11,507 nt of DNA, taken from positions 1-11,507 of the forward strand of contig USDZ01000042.1 of assembly GCA_900553525.1 (NCBI GenBank), read 5' to 3'. Position 1 is the stretch's first letter, and each line of letters opens with the position of its first letter. The notes beneath the pieces were generated by a model that saw only the letters and a program-made list of their open reading frames with translations, was not told the origin of the DNA and made no database searches. Shown here one piece after another: positions 5,562 through 11,507 of this stretch. A program made the position numbers and the translations under genes. This stretch comes from an uncultured Oscillospiraceae bacterium (lineage in GTDB: Bacteria > Bacillota > Clostridia > Oscillospirales > Acutalibacteraceae).

Positions 5562-6788
5562 TTGGAGAAGCATATCCTGATTCTGACCACAACCAGCGAT
5601 TTTCTCTGGAAATTCGAAAGAGAAAACGTGAATATTCTGAAGCAAATGGGATATGTGGTGCATTTTGCCGCCAATATGAACGAACCGCCTTATCGATCTG
5701 AAAAAGAGAAACTGGGGGAGATGGGGATCCGGCTGCACCATATCGCGATTGCCCGGTCTCCGTTCCTATTCCAAGAGAATCAAAAGGCGCTGAGGCAGAT
5801 TTGCGCGATCATCCGGAAGTATGCCATTCAAGTCGTTCATTGCCATACGCCGGTGGGGGGCGTGCTGGGCCGCCTCGCGGGGCATTTGGTCAAGGGCCCG
5901 AAACCGCTGGTGATTTATACGGCCCACGGGTTTCATTTTTATAAAGGCGCGCCGCTTTTTAACTGGTTGACATATTTCGAGGTGGAAAAGGCTCTCGCCC
6001 GATATACCGATATCCTAATTGTGATCAACGAGGAGGATTACCGTAACGCGAAAGAATTCCGGCTGAGAAAAAAAGGCGCCGTTTATAAAATTCCGGGCGT
6101 GGGACTGGACACCGGCGTGTTTCATCCCCTGCCGGAAGAAGCGCGACGGGCGGGGAGAGAGCGGCTTGGCATCCGGGAAGATGAGTTTTTTCTTGTTTCA
6201 GTGGGGGAACTCAACGCTAACAAGAACCACAAAGCGGTCCTGGAGGCTTTGGTAAGGCTGCGGGAGACCCGCCGGGACATCTCCCATATACGGTACGGTA
6301 TCTGCGGTGACGGTTTCTTTCGGAGTCGCCTGGAGAGATGGATCCTGGAGATGGGGCTGAAAAATACCGTGACCCTATACGGCTATTGCCTGCACGTTGC
6401 GGATATTCTCGGCTGTGCGGACGCTGCCGTATTCCCGTCGATACGGGAGGGATTGGGTATGGCGGGGCTGGAGGCGTTGGCTATGGGAGTACCGGTGATC
6501 GCCTCGGACAATCGGGGAACCCGGGAATATATGGAACACGGCAGGAACGGCCTGGTGTACCGGCATGACGATATAAGCGGCTTTGCACAGGGAATCGAGA
6601 TCCTGTCGCATATGGACCCTGACTCGAAAAAAGCCATGCGCCGGTATTGTCTGGATTCCGTCCGGCCTTTTGAAATGCGGTATGCCAATGCGGTGATGCA
6701 GCGGATCTATGCCGATGTGGATAAGAGAATAGGACGTATGTACCATGAACAAACCCGTGAGCGTCAGCATCATTATGGGCGTGTATAA
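5562..6788 (+). CDS. GT4-family glycosyltransferase
   Basis: A 408-residue GT-B fold retaining glycosyltransferase, similar in layout to exopolysaccharide transferases of the EpsD/CapM kind. It would add a sugar from a nucleotide donor to a lipid-linked glycan at the inner membrane face. The N-terminal acceptor domain includes HCHTPVGGVLGRLAG (93-107) and YTAHGFHFYKG (119-129). The C-terminal donor domain includes VGELNANKNH (214-223), the GDG block (249-251), and the EX7E motif with E296 and E304 in SIREGLGMAGLEALAMG. TTG at 5562 starts a typical MEKHILILTT beta strand. An in-frame ATG at 5499 is less likely because it lies in a terminator stem. The 3' end overlaps the next gene by 44 bases, so translation is probably coupled. 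The exact sugar is unknown. Confidence 0.92.
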   Translation: MEKHILILTTTSDFLWKFERENVNILKQMGYVVHFAANMNEPPYRSEKEKLGEMGIRLHHIAIARSPFLFQENQKALRQICAIIRKYAIQVVHCHTPVGGVLGRLAGHLVKGPKPLVIYTAHGFHFYKGAPLFNWLTYFEVEKALARYTDILIVINEEDYRNAKEFRLRKKGAVYKIPGVGLDTGVFHPLPEEARRAGRERLGIREDEFFLVSVGELNANKNHKAVLEALVRLRETRRDISHIRYGICGDGFFRSRLERWILEMGLKNTVTLYGYCLHVADILGCADAAVFPSIREGLGMAGLEALAMGVPVIASDNRGTREYMEHGRNGLVYRHDDISGFAQGIEILSHMDPDSKKAMRRYCLDSVRPFEMRYANAVMQRIYADVDKRIGRMYHEQTRERQHHYGRV

Positions 6789-7572
6789 CCCCAAATCCCC
6801 AAAGCGGTTTATCCAGGCGCTGGAGTCCATTCAAAGGCAAAGCTTTTTCGATTGGGAACTGCTGGTCTATGACGACGGATCGGCGGAGCCCTATCAAAAG
6901 ATTATCCGACGGGCGGGTCGCCTGGATGAGCGGATCCGTTGTCTGCGCGGCATGGAAAACCGCGGACTGGCCCATGCTCTCAATGTCTGTATCCGGCAGG
7001 CGGCGGGGCGTTTTATCGCGAGGATGGATGACGACGATCTGGCGAAGCCGGACCGCCTGGAAAAACAGGTGGCGTTTCTCGAAAGCCATCCGCAGTACCA
7101 GTGGGTCGGTTCCAATGCCGAGTTGATGGACGACCAGGGCGTCTGGGGATTTCAAAAGATGCCGGAGATCCCGCAGACAAGAGATTATCTATACAATTCG
7201 CCGTTTATCCATCCCTCCGTTATGTTTCGCCGGGACGTGCTGATTCTTTGCGGGGGATATGACGAATCCCGTCAATACCTTCTCTGCGAAGACTATGAAT
7301 TGTTTATGCGCCTCCATCAGAGAGGGAACCGGGGTTACAACCTGCAGGATCCCCTTTTGCAGTATTGGGAGAGCTACGACTCCTATCGCAAGCGGACCTT
7401 TCGCCGGCGTCTGCGTGAAATGCGTCTGCGTTACCGGGGATTCCGGAATATGGGCGTATTGGAGACGGCCACCTTCCCCTATGTACTCAAGCCTCTGCTG
7501 ACCGGCTCCATTCCGGCACCGGTACACCATTATATTAACAGGCGTCTGAAGCGTACTGACAAGACGATGTGA
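6745..7572 (+). CDS. GT2-family glycosyltransferase
   Basis: A 275-residue GT-A fold inverting glycosyltransferase. VSIIMGVYNP (7-16) opens the fold, DDG (43-45) binds the nucleotide, the DXD-type metal motif is in RMDDDDL (93-99), FIHPSVMFRR (154-163) and the catalytic-base region CEDYELFMRL (181-190) follow. It probably transfers a sugar to the growing surface polysaccharide; donor and acceptor are unknown. No obvious membrane segments. ATG at 6745 has only a weak AGGACG ahead, so it is likely translated by coupling with the GT4 gene it overlaps. It ends six bases before the next start codon. The C-terminal 60 residues are very basic and may contact membrane lipids, which is inference. Confidence 0.92.
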   Translation: MNKPVSVSIIMGVYNPKSPKRFIQALESIQRQSFFDWELLVYDDGSAEPYQKIIRRAGRLDERIRCLRGMENRGLAHALNVCIRQAAGRFIARMDDDDLAKPDRLEKQVAFLESHPQYQWVGSNAELMDDQGVWGFQKMPEIPQTRDYLYNSPFIHPSVMFRRDVLILCGGYDESRQYLLCEDYELFMRLHQRGNRGYNLQDPLLQYWESYDSYRKRTFRRRLREMRLRYRGFRNMGVLETATFPYVLKPLLTGSIPAPVHHYINRRLKRTDKTM

Positions 7573-7578
7573 AGAATC

Positions 7579-8967
7579 ATGATAAAACAATCTATAGAAT
7601 CATCCGTCGGTAGACGAGGACTCTACCGACGGTATTTACAGGAAAATCCTCGGATGTTGCGAGCGGTGCAGGAAATGGACGTTCCGAACGGAGATCCCAT
7701 GGCGGTGGTGTGCAGCCATGTGCTGGCCCCGGCGTTGGGGGCATTCACCCACTGGTTGTTGGAACAGGCCAAGGAGAACGGCGTGAGGCGGCTGTACTTT
7801 CTGGCGAGAGACGGGTATTTCTTTTATCATGCAGCCCGGATCTTCTGCGAAGCCTACCGGCTGCCCATGGAATGCCGGTATCTGAGTTGTTCCCGGTATT
7901 CGCTTCGGTTGCCGCTGTTCCATCTGGACCGGGAGGAGGCGCTCGATGCGGTCTGCCGAGGAGGGATGTCGATAACCCCTGAAAAACTGCTCAGCCGGGC
8001 GGGACTGAACGGAGAAGAGAGGGAGGAGGTTCTGCGCATCCTGAACCTGCCGTATGCTCGAAACGACGCGGTTCCTTTTGCGGCACTGACGGATATCCGG
8101 AAACGGCTCAAAGACTGCGGAGCTTTTCTATCGTATATGGACCGCCATTCGCGCGAAGCGTTTCCGAATCTGTGCGGGTATTTAAAGCAGGAAGGCTTAT
8201 GTCGGGAATTCCCCGACGCCGTTGTGGACAGCGGATGGACCGGCTCCATGCAAAAGTCTTTGAACGAGGCGTTAGCCTGTATAGGGCGAGGCGGGAAAAT
8301 AGAGGGATACTACTGGGGTTTATATGAACTGCCCGATGGGGTCAATCCGTCGGAATATCACAGCTACTATTTTGCTCCGGAGGGCAATTTACGGGAAAAA
8401 ATCCGTTTCAACAACTGTCTGTTTGAGGCGGTTTACACAGCCCCGCATGGGATGACGCTGGGTTACCGCAAAGAGGGAGAGACGTTTGTCCCCTGTTATG
8501 GGAGCATATCGCCCGGCCGCCAGGCGTTTATCGAGCGAACCGGACGATATCTGATGGACTATATCCGCCGGCTGTCACGGGAGGATTGGGGCCCGCCCGA
8601 TCTTGAAAGGGACCGGCACACCCTGCGCAAGTTGTTGGACACATTTATGGGTAACCCTTCTCCGCAGGAGACGACTGTTTTCGGCAACCTATCTTTTTCG
8701 GACGACGTATTGGAGGGAGGGGAACAGCCCATTGCCGCTCCGCTTTCCGAAGAGGAGCTCAAAGCCAATCACGCGCTTCACAAGCTGCTGGTGATGAGCG
8801 GTGTTCGGAAAGGCAGTGTACGCGAGAGCGCCTGGTATGAAGGGAGCGCGGTACGCAACGGCCGTCATGTCGGCCGGCATCTCCGGCAGAACACGCTGTA
8901 TCAGATTCTGCGGTATGGACGGAAGATACTCAGAGCCCGAAAACAGTATGGAGGTGAAAAAACATGA
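7579..8967 (+). CDS. COG5610-like C-terminal domain protein of glycan locus
   Basis: A 462-residue soluble protein resembling the region that follows the HAD domain in COG5610 'predicted HAD hydrolase' proteins of capsule loci. Typical blocks are RLYFLARDGYFFYHAARIF (71-89), YLSCSRYSLRLP (101-112), VVDSGWTGSMQ (215-225) and FNNCLFEAVYTAPHGMTLGY (277-296). The HAD catalytic DxDxT signature is absent, so hydrolase activity is not expected from that fold; ARDG and VDSGW may mark a separate unknown site. The gene lies six bases after the GT2 stop with a weak ribosome binding site, suggesting coupling, and its stop overlaps the permease start (ATGA). A perfect 11-bp hairpin sits just inside the reading frame. 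Function is unknown; a role in making or modifying the glycan is inferred from context only. Confidence 0.75.
   Translation: MIKQSIESSVGRRGLYRRYLQENPRMLRAVQEMDVPNGDPMAVVCSHVLAPALGAFTHWLLEQAKENGVRRLYFLARDGYFFYHAARIFCEAYRLPMECRYLSCSRYSLRLPLFHLDREEALDAVCRGGMSITPEKLLSRAGLNGEEREEVLRILNLPYARNDAVPFAALTDIRKRLKDCGAFLSYMDRHSREAFPNLCGYLKQEGLCREFPDAVVDSGWTGSMQKSLNEALACIGRGGKIEGYYWGLYELPDGVNPSEYHSYYFAPEGNLREKIRFNNCLFEAVYTAPHGMTLGYRKEGETFVPCYGSISPGRQAFIERTGRYLMDYIRRLSREDWGPPDLERDRHTLRKLLDTFMGNPSPQETTVFGNLSFSDDVLEGGEQPIAAPLSEEELKANHALHKLLVMSGVRKGSVRESAWYEGSAVRNGRHVGRHLRQNTLYQILRYGRKILRARKQYGGEKT
7604..7632 (+). repeat. Perfect hairpin inside start of COG5610-like gene
   Basis: CCGTCGGTAGA (7604-7614) and TCTACCGACGG (7622-7632) form an 11-bp perfect stem with a seven-base loop, 26 bases into the coding sequence. 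No T-run follows, so it is not a terminator. It may tune translation or mRNA processing. Confidence 0.6.
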
Positions 8968-9737
8968 CCGACATACGCCAGCGTCGGCAATATGCCTTTT
9001 TGATCCGGCAGTTGACGTCCCGGGAAGTCAAGCGAAAATACGCCCGGTCTTATCTGGGAATTTTGTGGAGCGTACTGAACCCTCTGCTGTCCATGGCGGT
9101 CCTATCCCTGATTTTTTCACAGTTGTTCCGCCGTTCGATTGAAAACTATCCCATTTATTATCTCACCGGCTATATTTTATGGCAGACCTTTACGGGGGCT
9201 ACCAATGCGGCCATGACTACCCTGGTGGACAACAAAGCCCTGCTCATTAAGGTGAAATTTCCCATGGATTTATTCATCCTGACCAGGGTGTATACCTCGC
9301 TTATTCAGTTGGGCTATTCTCTGATAGCTTATGGGGTGATGCTGGCGGTATTCGGTATCTCCCTCAAGTGGAGCATGCTGATCGCCCCGCTCATTATCCT
9401 TTGTTTGTTCGCCTTTTCCCTGGGACTTTCCTATATTCTGGCAACCGCTTATGTGTTTTTCGGCGATATCAAGCACCTGTATACCGTGGTGCTGACCCTT
9501 TGGATGTACTGTTCGGCGATTTTTTATCCGGTGGAACAACTGCAGGGCTTCATCCGGTCGGTCATTCAGATCAATCCCCTTTATATTTACATCCACTGCC
9601 TGAGGAAAGCGGTGATGGAGGGCCTTTGGCCGCAGGGGATGGAACTGCTTCAGATGGTTCTATGGGGAGCCGGTATGCTGCTTCTCGGGCATGGAGTTTT
9701 CCGGCGTAACCAAAACCGGATCATGCAGAAATTGTGA
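8964..9737 (+). CDS. ABC-2 polysaccharide exporter permease (Wzm/TagG type)
   Basis: A 257-residue membrane protein, normal length for the family, with about six hydrophobic segments. Family features: an amphipathic N-terminus then SREVKRKYARSYLGILWSVLNP (19-40, quoted as a region: SYLGILWSVLNP is the signature), ALLIKVKFPMDLFIL (92-106), FFGDIKHLY (165-173) and FYPVEQLQGF...INPLYIY near 187-209. The pair with the following ATPase moves lipid-linked polysaccharide or teichoic-acid-like polymers across the cytoplasmic membrane. The start is fixed by GGAGGTG at 8950-8956, seven bases ahead. Its ATGA overlaps the stop of the preceding gene, showing translational coupling. The ATPase gene starts 18 bases after its stop. 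Confidence 0.93.
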   Translation: MTDIRQRRQYAFLIRQLTSREVKRKYARSYLGILWSVLNPLLSMAVLSLIFSQLFRRSIENYPIYYLTGYILWQTFTGATNAAMTTLVDNKALLIKVKFPMDLFILTRVYTSLIQLGYSLIAYGVMLAVFGISLKWSMLIAPLIILCLFAFSLGLSYILATAYVFFGDIKHLYTVVLTLWMYCSAIFYPVEQLQGFIRSVIQINPLYIYIHCLRKAVMEGLWPQGMELLQMVLWGAGMLLLGHGVFRRNQNRIMQKL

Positions 9738-9755
9738 GGGAGGGGGAGGCGCACC

Positions 9756-10514
9756 ATGTCTGAAAATCGGGATGCGGATCCGGCGATCGAAGTCGAACAT
9801 GTCACCATGCGTTTCCGGCGGGCAAGGGATGAAGCGTCGAGCCTCAAGGAATATCTGGTGCGCGCGATCCGCAGGGGACACCGCTATGAGATGTTTACGG
9901 CTCTCGACGATGTGAACCTGTCCATCGGAAAAGGCGAGGTCGTGGGCATTATCGGCACGAACGGATCCGGAAAAAGTACATTGCTGAAGATCATTTCCGG
10001 GGCGTTGATCCCCACGGCGGGCAAAGTGTGGGTGGATCGAAAAAAGGTGCAGCTACTCACCCTGGGAACCGGGTTTGACCTGGAGCTGACGGGGCGGGAG
10101 AACGTTTATCTAAACGGCGCCATCATCGGGTATACCAAATCCTTTATCGATGCCAAATACCGGGAGATCGTCCGATTCGCGGAACTGGAGGGATTTATGG
10201 AGGAAAAGGTGCGCAATTATTCCTCCGGCATGATTTCCCGATTGGGTTTTGCCATCGCCACCGCCCAGGATACGCCGGAAATCCTGATCTTGGATGAGGT
10301 ACTCAGCGTAGGCGATTTGTTTTTCCGTAAGAAAAGCGAGGCCCGTATCCGGGAAATGATGCAGGCCGGTTCGACCGTGTTGATTGTCTCCCACTCCACA
10401 TCGGCGATCCGCAGCCATTGCACCAGGGCCATTTGGTTGGAAAAGGGACGGCTGCGGAAGATCGGGGGCCCTGGAGAGGTCTGCAGCGCTTATGAGAAAA
10501 TGAAGGAGGGATAG
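9756..10514 (+). CDS. ABC exporter ATPase (Wzt/TagH type)
   Basis: A 252-residue nucleotide-binding subunit. Walker A is GTNGSGKST (67-75), the ABC signature YSSGM (155-159), Walker B ILILDE (176-181) with the SVGD D-loop, and the switch histidine H213 in VSHS. The stretch of about 40 residues before the Walker A strand, ending RYEMFTALDDV, is typical of Wzt/TagH proteins. There is no C-terminal extension, so it lacks the carbohydrate-binding domain that lets some Wzt proteins recognise a capped glycan end. It powers export by the permease encoded just upstream. A very purine-rich ribosome binding site (GGGAGGGGGAGG) precedes ATG 9756. The next gene begins three bases after its stop. Confidence 0.93.
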   Translation: MSENRDADPAIEVEHVTMRFRRARDEASSLKEYLVRAIRRGHRYEMFTALDDVNLSIGKGEVVGIIGTNGSGKSTLLKIISGALIPTAGKVWVDRKKVQLLTLGTGFDLELTGRENVYLNGAIIGYTKSFIDAKYREIVRFAELEGFMEEKVRNYSSGMISRLGFAIATAQDTPEILILDEVLSVGDLFFRKKSEARIREMMQAGSTVLIVSHSTSAIRSHCTRAIWLEKGRLRKIGGPGEVCSAYEKMKEG

Positions 10515-10517
10515 GCC

Positions 10518-11507
10518 GTGAAGCATCGGCTGTATCGGATCCTGGTCAATCGGGTTCCGGCGATCCGGGACCGCTTTCTGCAAAGACATCCGGGCAGCCG
10601 CTGGAAAGCCGCTGTATATCTGCTGTGGCTCAACGCGCGGTATTATCTCTCGTTTGGCCGGGCTTGCGTAGGAGCTCCCCTTGTCTTATACGACAAGGGG
10701 AGCGAATCCTCCCTTTCGGTCCGGCAAAACCCGGAGGCGTTCGCACGGGAACTCGCGCAATACGATGTGGTGTCGTTCGATGTATTTGATACCCTGCTGT
10801 TTCGTCCCCTCTCCCATCCCACCGACCTCTTTTTTCTGGTGGGAATGGATCTGCAATACCCGGATTTCCGTCGGATCCGCATCGAAACCGAGAGATCACT
10901 TCGAAAACGCAGACGGCAGGAAACGGGTTCTTCGGAAATTGCATTTTCGGAAATCTGGGAGGCGATAGAAAAGGAAACCGGCATCCCCAAAGAAACCGGC
11001 ATGTCTGTCGAATGGAAATGGGAACGCCGGTGCTGCATGGGCAATCCCTATATGTTGCGCGTCGTCGCAGAATTGAAAAGGCTTGGAAAACCGGTATTGG
11101 CGGTGTCGGATATGTACCTTGGCGGGGCTCGCGTCCGGCAGCTTCTGGAGGGATGCGGCTACAGCGGCTTGAAGGACTACTTCGTTTCGAGCGATTATGG
11201 GGTCTCGAAAAGCGGAGGCGGGCTGTATCGGGCGGTTTTGGAATCCGTCGGTCCGGGCCGCACCCTCGTGCATATCGGCGATAACCGGACGGCCGATTAC
11301 GATATGCCGCGGAAAATGGAGATTCCCGCTGTTTTGTATCCCCATGTCCACCAGACGGGCGGACGCTACCGGACGGCGGATATGTCGGCGATGACCGGCA
11401 GCTTGTACCGCGGTCTGGTGAATCTCCAGCTTCATAACGGCCTCTATCACAAATCGCGGGATTACGAATATGGGTTTGTATATGGCGGATTGTTTGTTTT
11501 GGGATAT
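10518..11507 (+). CDS. HAD-superfamily protein of glycan locus (partial, COG5610-like)
   Basis: An open frame from GTG at 10518 to the window edge (330 residues, no stop). GTG is supported by AGGAGGG at 10503-10509 and by tight spacing behind the ATPase. After an N-terminal segment of about 80 residues comes a complete HAD catalytic set: DVFDT (88-92, nucleophile D88), motif II serine S197 in VSDMYL, K231 in VSKSGG, and the acidic motif HIGDN (252-256, D255). Spacing fits a HAD hydrolase with a helical cap between. The last residues, YEYGFVYGGLFVLGY, look like the start of the domain seen alone at 7579-8967, so the whole protein is probably a two-domain COG5610 member. Substrate unknown; a phosphate ester of a glycan precursor is one guess. 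The coding sequence contains a perfect 12-bp hairpin. Confidence 0.85.
   Translation, partial: MKHRLYRILVNRVPAIRDRFLQRHPGSRWKAAVYLLWLNARYYLSFGRACVGAPLVLYDKGSESSLSVRQNPEAFARELAQYDVVSFDVFDTLLFRPLSHPTDLFFLVGMDLQYPDFRRIRIETERSLRKRRRQETGSSEIAFSEIWEAIEKETGIPKETGMSVEWKWERRCCMGNPYMLRVVAELKRLGKPVLAVSDMYLGGARVRQLLEGCGYSGLKDYFVSSDYGVSKSGGGLYRAVLESVGPGRTLVHIGDNRTADYDMPRKMEIPAVLYPHVHQTGGRYRTADMSAMTGSLYRGLVNLQLHNGLYHKSRDYEYGFVYGGLFVLGY
10674..10703 (+). repeat. Perfect 12-bp hairpin inside HAD gene
   Basis: GCTCCCCTTGTC (10674-10685) and GACAAGGGGAGC (10692-10703) are exact reverse complements around TTATAC. It encodes residues 53-62 of the HAD protein, before its catalytic domain. There is no T-run, so it is not a terminator. 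Confidence 0.65.
10974..11002 (+). repeat. Short tandem duplication in HAD gene
   Basis: GAAACCGGCAT occurs at 10974-10984 and 10992-11002 with an 18-base period, giving the repeated residues KETG-IP-KETG in the cap region. It keeps the frame and is probably neutral. Confidence 0.5.

Noticed and set aside
1..11507. CRISPR arrays, tRNA or rRNA genes, insertion sequences or prophage genes
   Set aside because: No regularly spaced repeats, no RNA gene sequence and no transposase, integrase or phage motifs were seen on either strand.

Overview
The window looks like the left end of an assembled contig from a Gram-positive, Clostridia-like bacterium (Firmicutes). This is inferred from the strong GGAGG-type ribosome binding sites, consensus sigma-A promoters, ComF and MreB family genes, a CsoR-type regulator and a TagGH/Wzm-Wzt-like exporter. 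Bases 1-31 are almost identical to the Illumina Nextera read-1 transposase adapter, so the first ~30 bases are probably not genomic.

Region 1 (69-1993) holds housekeeping genes: a ComF-type phosphoribosyltransferase, then an MreB/Mbl-like actin homologue with its own near-consensus promoter inside a perfect inverted repeat. Region 2 (2028-4680) starts with a short relic resembling a MATE efflux protein. It is followed by a metal-homeostasis module: a CsoR-family repressor gene with its own terminator, then a P1B-type metal-transporting ATPase. Both genes carry ATACCCGTAT operator-like repeats in their control regions, three exact copies in total. Region 3 (4721-5447) is a lone SAM-dependent methyltransferase on the minus strand with its own promoter.

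Region 4 (5485 to the right edge) is the start of a plus-strand surface-polysaccharide operon of tightly packed genes. The order is GT4 glycosyltransferase, GT2 glycosyltransferase, a protein resembling the C-terminal part of COG5610 HAD-like proteins, an ABC-2 exporter permease, its ATPase, and a GTG-started HAD-superfamily protein that runs off the window. The likely logic is that the transferases build a glycan, the ABC pair exports it, and the two HAD-like proteins have an unknown role common in such loci. A strong intrinsic terminator sits directly in front of the first gene, and I see no plus-strand promoter between it and the gene, so the operon may be controlled by attenuation or antitermination.

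The most notable points are the terminator-fronted glycan operon, the standalone COG5610-like domain encoded near a HAD gene that appears to contain the same domain, strong perfect hairpins inside both of those genes, the repeated CsoR operators, and the unusual membrane motif of the metal pump.
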